Shown: positions 16,232 to 23,718 of the stretch, in pieces
How the letters are laid out: each line of letters starts with the position of its first letter
Position numbering within the stretch: the first letter of the stretch is position 1
NCBI GenBank assembly: GCA_016213845.1
Contig: JACQZN010000082.1
Span: 1-32,430, forward strand
Source: Candidatus Wallbacteria bacterium
Lineage (GTDB): Bacteria; Muiribacteriota; UBA6191; JACPRK01
Length of the DNA: 32,430 bases
Direction: 5' to 3'
Program-made: the position numbers and the translations under genes
Notes under the pieces: model-generated
What the model saw: the letters and a program-made list of their open reading frames with translations, nothing else
Told to the model about the DNA's origin: nothing
Databases searched by the model: none

Positions 16232-16912
16232 TCAGTTGCCGAGGCCCTCGAGCCACTTGACGATGTTGTCCTTCGTCTTGTTCAGGTAGTGCTTGGCAAG
16301 GCGAAGGCGCATCGCGCCCATCAGGTTGTAGCTCGACTTGGTGCTGGTGGCGACCATGACCATCGTCTTGCCGTTGTGGGTGTCGACGGCGTAGATGTGG
16401 CCTTCGAAGCGCTTCCAGTCATTCTCCTTGGTCGGGTCGAGCTGGTAGTCGACGACCAGGCGTCCGTCCTTGATCGCGGCCTTGTTGATCGACAGGTCCA
16501 GGTAGACCTTCGTCTTGCCGAGGTCCGAAAGGACCGGGAAGCGGAACGGGGCGAGCGTCTCGGTGACCTTGTAGGTAATCTCGCGGTCGTTCTCGGAGAC
16601 CTTGTCGGCCTTGTAGGCGACGATGTTCGGGCTGATCTTGCCGAGGGTCCCGACATCCTGCATGTGCTTGACGATCTTCTTGAAGGGGACGTCGACCATG
16701 AAGCTGACGCTGCCTTCGATGGAATCCTTGAGAGCGGCGCGCTTGGTGGCATCGGTCTCGTCGAGGTAGGAGCTGTTCCAGTCGGCCTGGACCAGAACGC
16801 CGTCGACATCGACGTCGATCTTGCCGCCCATGGGAGCGGCGTCTTCCGCGAGGGCGGCGAACGAGCCACTGGCAACGAGGGCCAGCGCAAGAATGGTTGT
16901 CCTGAACTTCAT
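16232..16912 (-). CDS. Secreted START/SRPBCC-like protein, paralogue B
   Basis: A 226-residue exported protein with signal peptide KFRTTILALALVASGSFAALAED (cleavage near residue 22). The rest has the order of segments expected of an SRPBCC/START-like lipid-binding fold: EGSVSFMVDVPFKKIVKHMQD (strand and helix), GTLGKISPNI, beta strands to HNGKTMVMVATST and a long C-terminal helix ending TKDNIVKWLEGL. The fold call is by pattern only. It is about half identical to the gene upstream (16946-17662), a clear tandem duplication, with the central and C-terminal parts best conserved (GSVSFM, DVPFKKIV, GTLGKISPNI, GRLVVDYQLD, KTKDNIV). TAGGAGGA lies about 9 nt before the ATG. Good Shine-Dalgarno sequences and biased codons suggest strong expression. 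Confidence 0.82.
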   Translation of the reverse strand: MKFRTTILALALVASGSFAALAEDAAPMGGKIDVDVDGVLVQADWNSSYLDETDATKRAALKDSIEGSVSFMVDVPFKKIVKHMQDVGTLGKISPNIVAYKADKVSENDREITYKVTETLAPFRFPVLSDLGKTKVYLDLSINKAAIKDGRLVVDYQLDPTKENDWKRFEGHIYAVDTHNGKTMVMVATSTKSSYNLMGAMRLRLAKHYLNKTKDNIVKWLEGLGN

Positions 16913-16945
16913 ATACTCAATCCTCCTACGGCTGGGTGAGCCGAG

Positions 16946-17662
16946 TTACTTGGCGGTCTCGAGGTCCTTCATCCAGTTGACGATGTTGTCCTTGGTCTTG
17001 GCCAGGAAGTGCTTGGCGAGCTTCAGGCGCAGGCCGGGAAGAATCGTGTAGTTCGACTTGGTGCTCGTGGCGACCATCACCATGGTGCGGCCGTTGTGGA
17101 GATCCAGAGCGTAGATGCTTCCGGTGAAGCGCTTCCAGTCGCTGGTCAGCTCCTTATCGAGCTGGTAGTCGACGACGAGGCGGCCGGCCTTCAGGGCGCG
17201 CTTGTTGATCGACATATCGAGGTTGACCGAGCTGCGTCCGAGCGTGGCGAACGGCAGCTTGAAGGGCACGAGCTCCTCGTGGACCTTGTACTTGATGGCG
17301 TCGTCGGTGTCGCTGGCGACCTTGGCCTCGTACTTGGAGATGTTCGGAGAGATCTTGCCCAGCGTGCCCGGCTTCAGCATGTTGGCGACGATCTTCTTGA
17401 AGGGAACGTCGATCATGAAGCTGACGCTGCCTTCGATGGTGTCCTTGAGCTCGGCCTGGGCTGCCGCGTCGGATTCGTCCTTCCAGTCAGTGTTGAAATC
17501 AGCCTGGACCAGAACTCCCTGCACCTCGGGGATATCGACATCCTTGGCCGTGGGCGCCTTTCGTGGGGTGTTCTCGAGTCCGCCGAACATGTCCTGCGCC
17601 ACTGCCGTCAGGCTCCCCGCCGCGACGATGGCCAGAACGTAACCGAATCTCCTGAGGTTCAT
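16946..17662 (-). CDS. Secreted START/SRPBCC-like protein, paralogue A
   Basis: A 238-residue exported protein, first of the tandem pair. The signal peptide is NLRRFGYVLAIVAAGSLTAVAQ. The mature protein shares with its neighbour VQGVLVQAD at the N-terminus, EGSVSFMIDVPFKKIV, PGTLGKISPNI, GRLVVDYQLD, DLHNGRTMVMVATSTKSNY and LAKHFLAKTKDNIVNWM at the C-terminus. It carries an extra 10 or so residues after the signal peptide (FGGLENTPRKAPTAKD). AAAGGAGGAA precedes the ATG by about 8 nt, and a promoter with TTATAA lies about 80 nt upstream. The two proteins are probably periplasmic; their ligand is unknown. The 33-nt gap to paralogue B implies one transcript. Confidence 0.82.
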   Translation of the reverse strand: MNLRRFGYVLAIVAAGSLTAVAQDMFGGLENTPRKAPTAKDVDIPEVQGVLVQADFNTDWKDESDAAAQAELKDTIEGSVSFMIDVPFKKIVANMLKPGTLGKISPNISKYEAKVASDTDDAIKYKVHEELVPFKLPFATLGRSSVNLDMSINKRALKAGRLVVDYQLDKELTSDWKRFTGSIYALDLHNGRTMVMVATSTKSNYTILPGLRLKLAKHFLAKTKDNIVNWMKDLETAK

Positions 17663-17741
17663 GGGCAGATTCCTCCTTTACGCAGGCCGGACGCGGTATA
17701 CGCCCAACCCCCGGTCGACTACCCGGTGATGGTTCGGTAAC

Positions 17742-17770
17742 TTATAACACGATCACGCCCGTTCATGGAA
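17742..17770 (-). promoter_or_regulatory. Promoter of the START-like pair
   Basis: On the minus strand TTCCAT (17770-17765), a 17-bp spacer and TTATAA (17747-17742) form a sigma70-type promoter in an AT-rich spot. Predicted leader is about 70 nt to the ATG at 17662. Confidence 0.5.
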
Positions 17771-17859
17771 GGCAAATTCGATTGAACGATTGACTGGCTA
17801 CGATCGTCTGAGAGTCCGGACGCCGCCCCGGGCACCCGGGCGGCAAGGAACCGGGAGGA

Positions 17860-18642
17860 ATGATGAACCGACCGCTCGCCGCCTCGATCCTGGCATTGTT
17901 CCTGGGGGCCACCGCCCTGTCCGCGTGTCCCGGGCCCCACTTCTACGGACGAGGCCGGGCCATGAGGCGCTCGTGTTTCGCCAACATGAAGACTCTGGCC
18001 GGCGCCATCGAAATGCGCGACCTCGACAGGAATGAGCGCTTCCTCACAAGCGGCGCTCGCCTGGTCACCGCCGAGCTGCAGGAGACGCTGGTCAAGGAGG
18101 GCTACCTGCAGTCGAAGCTGGCCGATCCGGGCTCCAATCCTCCGGAGTACGAGCGCTATCACGTCACAGCGGGCGGAGACGGCATCTTTTGCATTGCGCA
18201 CGGGACCTGGTCTCGCGAGGGCCCCGCTCGCGAGCAGCTGGCCGGCCTCGGAATCGACGACCCTGTCCTGCGAGCGGCCGCCTGGGAGGAGCTCCCGCCG
18301 GAGCCGCGCCCACCATTCTGGACGCTGGAAATGCTCTTTGCGCTGGCGGCGCTGGCATTGAACGAAGCCTTCTGCTGGGGTTACCGCAGGCACTATGCGC
18401 CGCGCGTGCCGATCGGCACCCGCCTCTTCGCCTGGATCGGACGGAGCCTGGTCGTCCTCAACGCGGGCGTATGGCTCGCCAGCGGCCCGGCCTTCCAGAC
18501 GACGCTGCTGAGCGCCGCGCTGCTCCAGTTGATGGTCATGGTCGGCATCGTGTCCACGGCCATCCGGCTGGGGATCGCCGGATTCCGCCGACTTTCGCCC
18601 GTCCTGGTACCCGAGCTGACGCTGAAAGGAGCCGCGCGATGA
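17860..18642 (+). CDS. Membrane lipoprotein with pilin-like CxANM motif
   Basis: A 260-residue protein. The N-terminus is a lipoprotein-type signal with lipobox LSAC (Cys23), so it should be lipid-anchored. Residues 39-55, beginning CFANMKTLAGAIEM, closely recall the segment behind the N-terminal helix of type IV pilin-like proteins (CxANxxxLxGAxEMYxxD), but the pilin helix itself is missing. After a soluble part to about residue 145 come hydrophobic helices at about 150-165, 185-205 and 210-235. GGGAGG sits just before two adjacent ATGs (17860 and 17863); the second has the better spacing. The stop overlaps the next start as ATGA, so the RING-like partner is translationally coupled. I do not know the function; an envelope sensing or assembly role is a guess. 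Confidence 0.78.
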   Translation: MMNRPLAASILALFLGATALSACPGPHFYGRGRAMRRSCFANMKTLAGAIEMRDLDRNERFLTSGARLVTAELQETLVKEGYLQSKLADPGSNPPEYERYHVTAGGDGIFCIAHGTWSREGPAREQLAGLGIDDPVLRAAAWEELPPEPRPPFWTLEMLFALAALALNEAFCWGYRRHYAPRVPIGTRLFAWIGRSLVVLNAGVWLASGPAFQTTLLSAALLQLMVMVGIVSTAIRLGIAGFRRLSPVLVPELTLKGAAR

Positions 18643-19355
18643 CGGTCTCCCGTCCCGATCTGGAGCTCTTTCGCCGGCGGCTGCTGGCACGTGGTGCTTC
18701 GGGCGTCCTGCTCGTGGCTCTCCTCTTCGTGCTGCTCCTGATGAGCCGGGCCGTGGCCTTCGGCTCGGGGCACATCTGGGCGATGGCCGAGGGCGCGCTC
18801 CTGGGGGGCATTGCCGCCGCCCACTGCCGGCGACGCATCCAGCGCGACTTGCTCGAGACCGACTGGACGTTCGACGCGGCCTGGATGGGGATGCCGGTGG
18901 CCGGAATCCTGTTCGTTCTCTCCCCCTGGGCTGGAACGCTTTCGCCCGCAGCCACGGTCATCCTGGGGGCGCGGCTTGTGCTCCTGGCCCAGGAGGCGTT
19001 TGCGCTGGGCCGGGTCGAGGCGCTTTTGGCCAGACCCCAGAGTGCTTCACTGCCCCGGATTCGACACCTCAGGTTACCGCCCGCAGAGCCCGCCGCCGCG
19101 GAGGTGCGGGGAGTAGACGTCCTCGCGTGGAACTCGGAGGGGTCTTCCCGCTGCCCGGTCTGCGCCGAAGAGCTTACCCAAGTACCCGTCAGATGCGCCG
19201 ACTGCTGGACACCTCACCACGAGGATTGCTTCCGATACAACTCCGGCTGCGGCGTCTACGCCTGCGGCGGTAGCGAGCTCAAGGCCAGTCCGATCCCGGT
19301 CGCCCAAACGGCTCGCGCCCAGAGGTCCCCTCTGCCGCTGCGGCGCGCGTCCTGA
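18639..19355 (+). CDS. Membrane-anchored prokaryotic RING/PHD-like zinc-finger protein
   Basis: A 238-residue protein with transmembrane helices at about 21-40, 48-62, 84-99 and 104-122 and a cytosolic C-terminal zinc finger. The finger spans residues 172-209: CPVC (172-175), CADC (186-189), HH at 193-194 and C197, then C204 and C209, in the arrangement of the Prok-RING family (C-x2-C, C-x2-C, TPHHxDC, GCxxYxC). Bacterial members are often found with ubiquitin-like or membrane stress systems, but none of these is adjacent here. The start at 18639 overlaps the preceding stop (ATGA), with AAAGGAG about 8 nt upstream. The C-terminal 25 residues are a basic, Pro-rich tail. It probably works with the pilin-motif lipoprotein upstream. 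Confidence 0.82.
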   Translation: MTVSRPDLELFRRRLLARGASGVLLVALLFVLLLMSRAVAFGSGHIWAMAEGALLGGIAAAHCRRRIQRDLLETDWTFDAAWMGMPVAGILFVLSPWAGTLSPAATVILGARLVLLAQEAFALGRVEALLARPQSASLPRIRHLRLPPAEPAAAEVRGVDVLAWNSEGSSRCPVCAEELTQVPVRCADCWTPHHEDCFRYNSGCGVYACGGSELKASPIPVAQTARAQRSPLPLRRAS

Positions 19356-19376
19356 GCCAGACCCGGCCCCTGTCGC

Positions 19377-20150
19377 TCAGCGCGGAAGCAGCGCCAGGAT
19401 CGGCGCGAACACCAGCGCCGCGGCCAGCAGACTGTCGAACCGGTCGAGCAGACCGCCGTGGGTCCCAAGGAAGTCCGAGAAGTCCTTGATGCGCAGGTGG
19501 CGCTTGACCGCGCTCTCCACGAGGTCGCCGGCCGATGCGGCCAGCGAGACGATCAGGGCCAGGAGAGCTGACTGGCCCAATGAGAGCGCCGGGAACACGA
19601 AGGCCGTCGCCACCCCGGCCCCGACGGCGGAAAAAGTTCCACCCACGAACCCCTCCCACATCTTGGAGGGGCTCAGGACCGGCGCCATCGGATGGCGGCC
19701 CCAGCCTTGCCCGAAGAGTTGCGAGTACGCATCGGTCGTTCCGACGACCAGCCAGAGGAAGCCCCACGCTCCGCCGGAAGGATCGAGCGCGCGCACGCTG
19801 AAGAGGGCGGCAAAAGCGGCGGCGATCGCAAGCGGACCGCCGCCCTCGAGCGCCGGTTCGTCTCTCAGTAGCTCCGCCTGGGCTCGCTCCACGGCCGAGT
19901 GGTACTCGAGGATCGTGAACGTCATCCAGGTCAACAGTGCCATCCGGAAGGTCTCGTCTGGCAGGAAGCCGAGCAGCAGTACGGCCAGCGTGATGCCGAT
20001 GTAGCTCATGAACTTCTGCGCCAGCTTCTCCGTGCGCCGCTCGGGGCGCCCGCGGTCACTGCGCCGGACCAGCACGGCCAGCAGCGCGCCGACCAGCTGG
20101 AGGCCCGCCCAGACGGCGAGGACTCGCCCGACCGGTCCAGTGGCCGTCAC
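19377..20150 (-). CDS. cdsA: Phosphatidate cytidylyltransferase (CDP-diglyceride synthase)
   Basis: This 257-residue membrane enzyme makes CDP-diacylglycerol from phosphatidate and CTP, the precursor of phospholipid headgroup attachment. Several hydrophobic helices run along the chain, and the C-terminus carries the complete family signature beginning SAVKRHLRIKDFSDFLGTHG and continuing GLLDRFD: the KR, KD, HGG and DRxD residues are all present. The GTG start overlaps the stop of the aminotransferase (GTGA), with GGAG 8 nt upstream, so it is translationally coupled. In-frame codons further upstream only read through the aminotransferase and are rejected. It is the last gene of the four-gene lipid operon that begins at 23556. 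Confidence 0.93.
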   Translation of the reverse strand: MTATGPVGRVLAVWAGLQLVGALLAVLVRRSDRGRPERRTEKLAQKFMSYIGITLAVLLLGFLPDETFRMALLTWMTFTILEYHSAVERAQAELLRDEPALEGGGPLAIAAAFAALFSVRALDPSGGAWGFLWLVVGTTDAYSQLFGQGWGRHPMAPVLSPSKMWEGFVGGTFSAVGAGVATAFVFPALSLGQSALLALIVSLAASAGDLVESAVKRHLRIKDFSDFLGTHGGLLDRFDSLLAAALVFAPILALLPR

Positions 20151-21517
20151 GCCCCCATCTCCAGCGCGCGGATCAGCCGCCCGCCCACTTCCTCGGCTTC
20201 CTGCGGAGTCAGCGTCAGCGGCGGGATCAGCTTCACCGTCGCCCACCTGTGGCCGCCGCAAACGTAGCAGAGCACGCCCTGATCGAAGGCCCGCCGGACG
20301 AACTGCGTGGCCGAGCGCTTGTCGCCGAAATCGACAGCGATGGTGGCTCCCAGACCCCGCACTGTGCACGACCGGCGGGTTGCGGCTGCGCGCTCGAGCT
20401 GGCGCCTCAGCGCTCCCACCAGTCGGGCCGCTTTCGACATCAGCGCCCCGCCATCGGCTTCCAGTAGATCCAGGGCCGCCAGAGCCGCCGCGCACCCCAG
20501 CGGAGAGTTGGTGAAGCTCTCTCCCAGCGCCGCCGTCTCGTCGATCGTCGAAAGACCCGGAGTCCGGTCGGCGTTGAGGACGACGGCCGAGAGCGGGTAG
20601 ACGCTCCCCGCAAGACTCTTGCTCAGGAGCACGCCGTCGAGCCAGCTCCGGCGCCGGGACCGTGGCCCGACGAGATGTTCGATCGCGAGGAATTTACCCG
20701 TACGGCCGCAACCGACCTGGATCTCGTCGGCGATCGAGAGCATCCCGAGCTCACGCGCCAGCTCCAGGAGCTGCCCCAGCCACCGGGCATCCGGGACCCG
20801 GAAACCGGCGGCTCCCAGGATCGGCTCGAAGAGCAGCGTGCCCGTCGTCTGAGCCGCAGCCGAAAGCTGCGCGAAGGCTCGCTCGTCGTTCCACGCCAGT
20901 CGTGTCACGGGCGCGGCCGCCGGCGTCACGCGCATCAGCTCCTCCGGCACGTAGTCCCTGGAGAGCGCCACCGTCTCGGCGCCATACCCGTGGAAGGCGC
21001 CCTCCATCACCGCGATGCCCGGCTTCCCGGTCAAAAGACGGCCTATCCGGAGCGCAATCTCCACGGCCTGGGAGCCGCCGACCGTGAAGTAGCACCGCCC
21101 CGACGCGAATCCGCACTTCTTCACGAGCCTGCGGGCGAGCTCCTGGGCCTGCCCCGATGGGAAGACGGCCACGTGGTCGAGCTCCTCTAGCGCCATCCGC
21201 AAGGCCGCGCGGATGGCCGGGTGGCCGTGGCCGAAATTGTTGCCCCCGTAGCCGCCGATGAGGTCGAAGAAGACCCGCTCGCGTCCGGACGCCATCTCGC
21301 GCAACCTGACGCGGGCGCCTCGCGCGCGGACCGCCTGCCAGCCGGGCGGGAACTGCCCCCGATCTTCGCCCAGGACGAGCCAGCGGGAGAGATCGAGGTC
21401 GGAGTGGCCCCTGGATGGGCATCCTTCGACAAGCTCAGGATGAGCGGACTTCGAGGCGGAATGAGCGGATTTCGGGGCGGGCCGGGCGGCTCTGGGGGCG
21501 ATTCTGGCGGAGGTCAT
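20147..21517 (-). CDS. Class III pyridoxal-phosphate aminotransferase
   Basis: A 456-residue aminotransferase of the ornithine/GABA/adenosylmethionine (class III) type. Visible are GGYGGNNFGHGHP (88-100), TVGGSQAVEIALRI (145-158) for PLP phosphate contacts, AFHGYG (174-179), ADEIQVGCGRTGKF (263-276) with the cofactor Asp264, and the Schiff-base Lys300 in LLSKSLAG. The substrate is unknown, but its place between two CDP-lipid enzymes suggests an amine donor or headgroup of a lipid. Residues 25-36 (KSAHPELVEGCPS region) are encoded by a dispersed DNA repeat. The ATG at 21517 has a GAGG/GAAGAG site and lies 13 nt behind the previous stop; no start codon lies between the repeat and the conserved domain, so the repeat must be translated. 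It is coupled to cdsA by GTGA. Confidence 0.9.
   Translation of the reverse strand: MTSARIAPRAARPAPKSAHSASKSAHPELVEGCPSRGHSDLDLSRWLVLGEDRGQFPPGWQAVRARGARVRLREMASGRERVFFDLIGGYGGNNFGHGHPAIRAALRMALEELDHVAVFPSGQAQELARRLVKKCGFASGRCYFTVGGSQAVEIALRIGRLLTGKPGIAVMEGAFHGYGAETVALSRDYVPEELMRVTPAAAPVTRLAWNDERAFAQLSAAAQTTGTLLFEPILGAAGFRVPDARWLGQLLELARELGMLSIADEIQVGCGRTGKFLAIEHLVGPRSRRRSWLDGVLLSKSLAGSVYPLSAVVLNADRTPGLSTIDETAALGESFTNSPLGCAAALAALDLLEADGGALMSKAARLVGALRRQLERAAATRRSCTVRGLGATIAVDFGDKRSATQFVRRAFDQGVLCYVCGGHRWATVKLIPPLTLTPQEAEEVGGRLIRALEMGA
21421..21448. repeat. Dispersed repeat, TTCGACAAGCTCAGGATG family, copy inside a gene
   Basis: CCTTCGACAAGCTCAGGATG with flanking GAGCGGA matches copy 1 (5707). 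It lies within the N-terminus of the aminotransferase and reads HPELVEG on the minus strand. Degenerate GAATGAGCGGATTTCG follows near 21460. Confidence 0.8.
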
Positions 21518-21530
21518 CTCTTCGCGTCCC

Positions 21531-22133
21531 TCATCGCAGTCCGAGCCACAGGAAGAAAGCGGCCATCGCGACAGTGGTCGCCGCTATGACGCCGTAGCTC
21601 TGGGGCTTCCAGAAAGGTCGGTCCAGCACAAAGCAGAACCCGAGCGCGGGCAGGCTTACGGTCGCGGCGGCGTGGAAGGCGGCAGGTCCAGCCGCCCAGC
21701 GGATGGCGTAAAGGAGCGCCAGGATGAAATGAATCCAGAATACTGGGAGCCCCAGGTAGGCCAGCTCCCCGCGGGAATCCTGGATATTGCCGACCTCGTT
21801 GAAGCGGGCCAGCCGCAGCAGGCCGCAGGTGCTGAAGATGAACATCGCCGCCGCTGCCAGCCACCCACGGTAGCCAAGCGCGTGCAGCACCAGCGGAGGG
21901 CAGACGGTGTAGTTGACGAGGTCGACGAAGCTACCCAGGTATCGGCCGAAGGGTCGGGCCACACCGAGCGAGCGGGCGACCTTGCCATCCAGTGCGTCGA
22001 GCAGCATCGCCAGGGTGAGGGCTGCCAGCGCCAGCTCCACCTTCATCGCCAGCGCGCACCAGAGCCCCGTCCAGACCAGCAGGTGGCCCGTGAGCGTCAG
22101 GTAGTCGGCGACGGTGAAATCGACGATGAACAT
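21531..22133 (-). CDS. CDP-alcohol phosphatidyltransferase family protein with altered metal motif
   Basis: A 200-residue membrane enzyme of the CDP-alcohol phosphotransferase family (phosphatidylserine/phosphatidylglycerol-phosphate synthase type), which joins an alcohol to CDP-diacylglycerol. The family motif is D-x2-D-G-x2-A-R-x8-G-x3-D-x3-D. Here D46, D49, G50, A53, R54, G63 and D71 are present, but the third Asp is Gly67 (codon GGT; GAT would give Asp). That Asp binds a metal in characterised members, so activity may be altered or lost. About five hydrophobic helices span the chain, and the sequence around motif end (SFVDLVNY) resembles the phosphatidylserine-synthase branch. The ATG is 7 nt behind the kinase-like gene and 13 nt ahead of the aminotransferase. 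Confidence 0.88.
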   Translation of the reverse strand: MFIVDFTVADYLTLTGHLLVWTGLWCALAMKVELALAALTLAMLLDALDGKVARSLGVARPFGRYLGSFVDLVNYTVCPPLVLHALGYRGWLAAAAMFIFSTCGLLRLARFNEVGNIQDSRGELAYLGLPVFWIHFILALLYAIRWAAGPAAFHAAATVSLPALGFCFVLDRPFWKPQSYGVIAATTVAMAAFFLWLGLR

Positions 22134-22140
22134 GGCCGGT

Positions 22141-23556
22141 TCACCCCGAAAGCCCGACCAGCAGCACGCTCACGATCGGCGCGGCAGTCAGCGCCAGCAC
22201 GGCCGGCGCCAGCTGATGGATGAGCGGCTCTTCCTCGGGCACCGTTTCGCCGACCGGGCGCTGGAACATCCAGGAGAACAGGCCGCCTGCCGCCGAGGCG
22301 AGCAGAATCGCCAGGATGGAGGTCTCCACGCGGCCCAGGTCGAAGAGCAGCGCGGCGACTCCGGCCAGCAGCAAGGCCCCCCAAGCCGCGCCCATGCCGG
22401 AAAGTGAGTCGAGCGCCAGCCGCCGTATTCCGGCAGGCTGCCCAGGCTCTGTACTGCCGCCTGCGCCCGGCGTCCAGCAGCGCCGTCCGACCACGGTGAG
22501 GCTGGCCAGGCTACCAATCAGGAAGTTGGGGTCGGAGGTCGCCGCGGAGAGAGCGACGAAGCCGGCGCACGGCACGAGCTGAGTGAGTATGTCGCGCGCC
22601 GGGGCCGTGGTCTGCGGCTGGGTCTCGGGAGTCGCGGCCGCCGCCCCCAGGGCGATGGCGACGAACCCGGCCAGGAGCGCCAGGGCGCGGGGCTCACCCA
22701 TCTCGGCGATCAACATGACTGCCGCCCCCATTGCCAGCACGGCGGGGCTGCGGAACCGAGAATTCAGGTGGGCAACGGTAAAGATGGTAGCCGCGGCCGT
22801 GACCAGGGCCATCAGCTCCAGTCGGCCCGTGTCGACCGTCAGCGGTCCGGTGGAGCCCGGCGTCCGCAAGAGCCAGAGCACGCCGGCCGCCGCCATCGGC
22901 AGGGTGATGTTGTCGAGCCCGAGCGGTGAGATGGTCTCGGCCAGGCAAAGGAACACGCCCATCAGCCAGGCGAACATCATCGCTGGTCCCCCTCGGCCCG
23001 CCAGCGAGGCCAGGCAGACCGCCGTTGCGAGGACCACCAGCGCCATGTTGCCCTCGAGGGAACGTCGGGCGCCGAAGATCTCGTAGCAGTGGCGGCCGAG
23101 CACCAGTCCGAAGAGCGCCGCCGACGAATCGCCGAGCGCCAGGATCAGCACGCTGGCCCGGTAGATCGGCACGTCGTCCCAGAAGAGCAGGCTGAGCAGG
23201 GCGATGGCCACGCTGAAGGCGGCCGGCCCGACCCAGGAGAGCCGCCAGGAGCGGATGGCGTCCCGGCCATCCCGCCTGGCCTGGGGATTGAAGAGCGAGT
23301 GCAGGAGCCCCAGCTTGTAGCCGGCCAGCAAGAAGATGCCGAACCCGAGCCCCAGGCATAGGCCCGTCCACCGACTAAGCAGCCACCGGTTCATGATCGC
23401 CGCCAGGAGCCCTATGCCGATGTGGTGCGCCTTGCGTCCGATCTCGTGCGGCCAGCCGCGCGGCTCGGCGAAAAGCCTCCAGAAGGCCTCGATCCCCAGG
23501 ATCAAGACGGTCGTGGCTGCAATCAGGCAAGCCAGGTTGTCCCAGTTCTCCACCAT
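22141..23556 (-). CDS. SEC59 / phytol-kinase-like polyprenol or diacylglycerol kinase
   Basis: A 471-residue integral-membrane protein. The first 200 residues match the SEC59/DGK1/VTE5 family, which phosphorylates dolichol, phytol or diacylglycerol from CTP: GRKAHHIGIG (40-49), GDSSAALFG (142-150) and RRSLEGN (164-170) are the recognisable family segments. The C-terminal 270 residues add eight or so further hydrophobic helices with no motif I know. The ATG at 23556 is preferred because it opens the first helix region and lies just after an extended -10 (TGG-TATACT at 23572-23567); a GTG at 23565 would start even nearer. It is the first gene of the lipid operon and would supply a phosphorylated lipid to CdsA/CDP-alcohol chemistry. 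An antisense open frame continues across the histidine kinase but is a shadow. Confidence 0.82.
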   Translation of the reverse strand: MVENWDNLACLIAATTVLILGIEAFWRLFAEPRGWPHEIGRKAHHIGIGLLAAIMNRWLLSRWTGLCLGLGFGIFLLAGYKLGLLHSLFNPQARRDGRDAIRSWRLSWVGPAAFSVAIALLSLLFWDDVPIYRASVLILALGDSSAALFGLVLGRHCYEIFGARRSLEGNMALVVLATAVCLASLAGRGGPAMMFAWLMGVFLCLAETISPLGLDNITLPMAAAGVLWLLRTPGSTGPLTVDTGRLELMALVTAAATIFTVAHLNSRFRSPAVLAMGAAVMLIAEMGEPRALALLAGFVAIALGAAAATPETQPQTTAPARDILTQLVPCAGFVALSAATSDPNFLIGSLASLTVVGRRCWTPGAGGSTEPGQPAGIRRLALDSLSGMGAAWGALLLAGVAALLFDLGRVETSILAILLASAAGGLFSWMFQRPVGETVPEEEPLIHQLAPAVLALTAAPIVSVLLVGLSG

Positions 23557-23566
23557 CGGACCCACG

Positions 23567-23575
23567 AGTATACCA
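23567..23575 (-). promoter_or_regulatory. Extended -10 of the lipid operon
   Basis: TGG followed by TATACT (minus strand, 23572-23567) with no good -35. Transcription would start near 23560, only a few nt before the ATG at 23556, predicting a very short leader. It shares the 160-bp divergent gap with the sensor-kinase gene. Confidence 0.5.
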
Positions 23576-23718
23576 GAAAGAGGCTCGATACGGGTGCTGT
23601 TGCCATCACGAGCAACTCCTTCACAAGTGGTCCTTGAATTGCTGTAAACTGCGTCGGAAAGGGGGCAAGCCCGACGAGCCGATGCCACTGACCGGGCGCA
23701 GGCGTAATCGAAGCTCCG

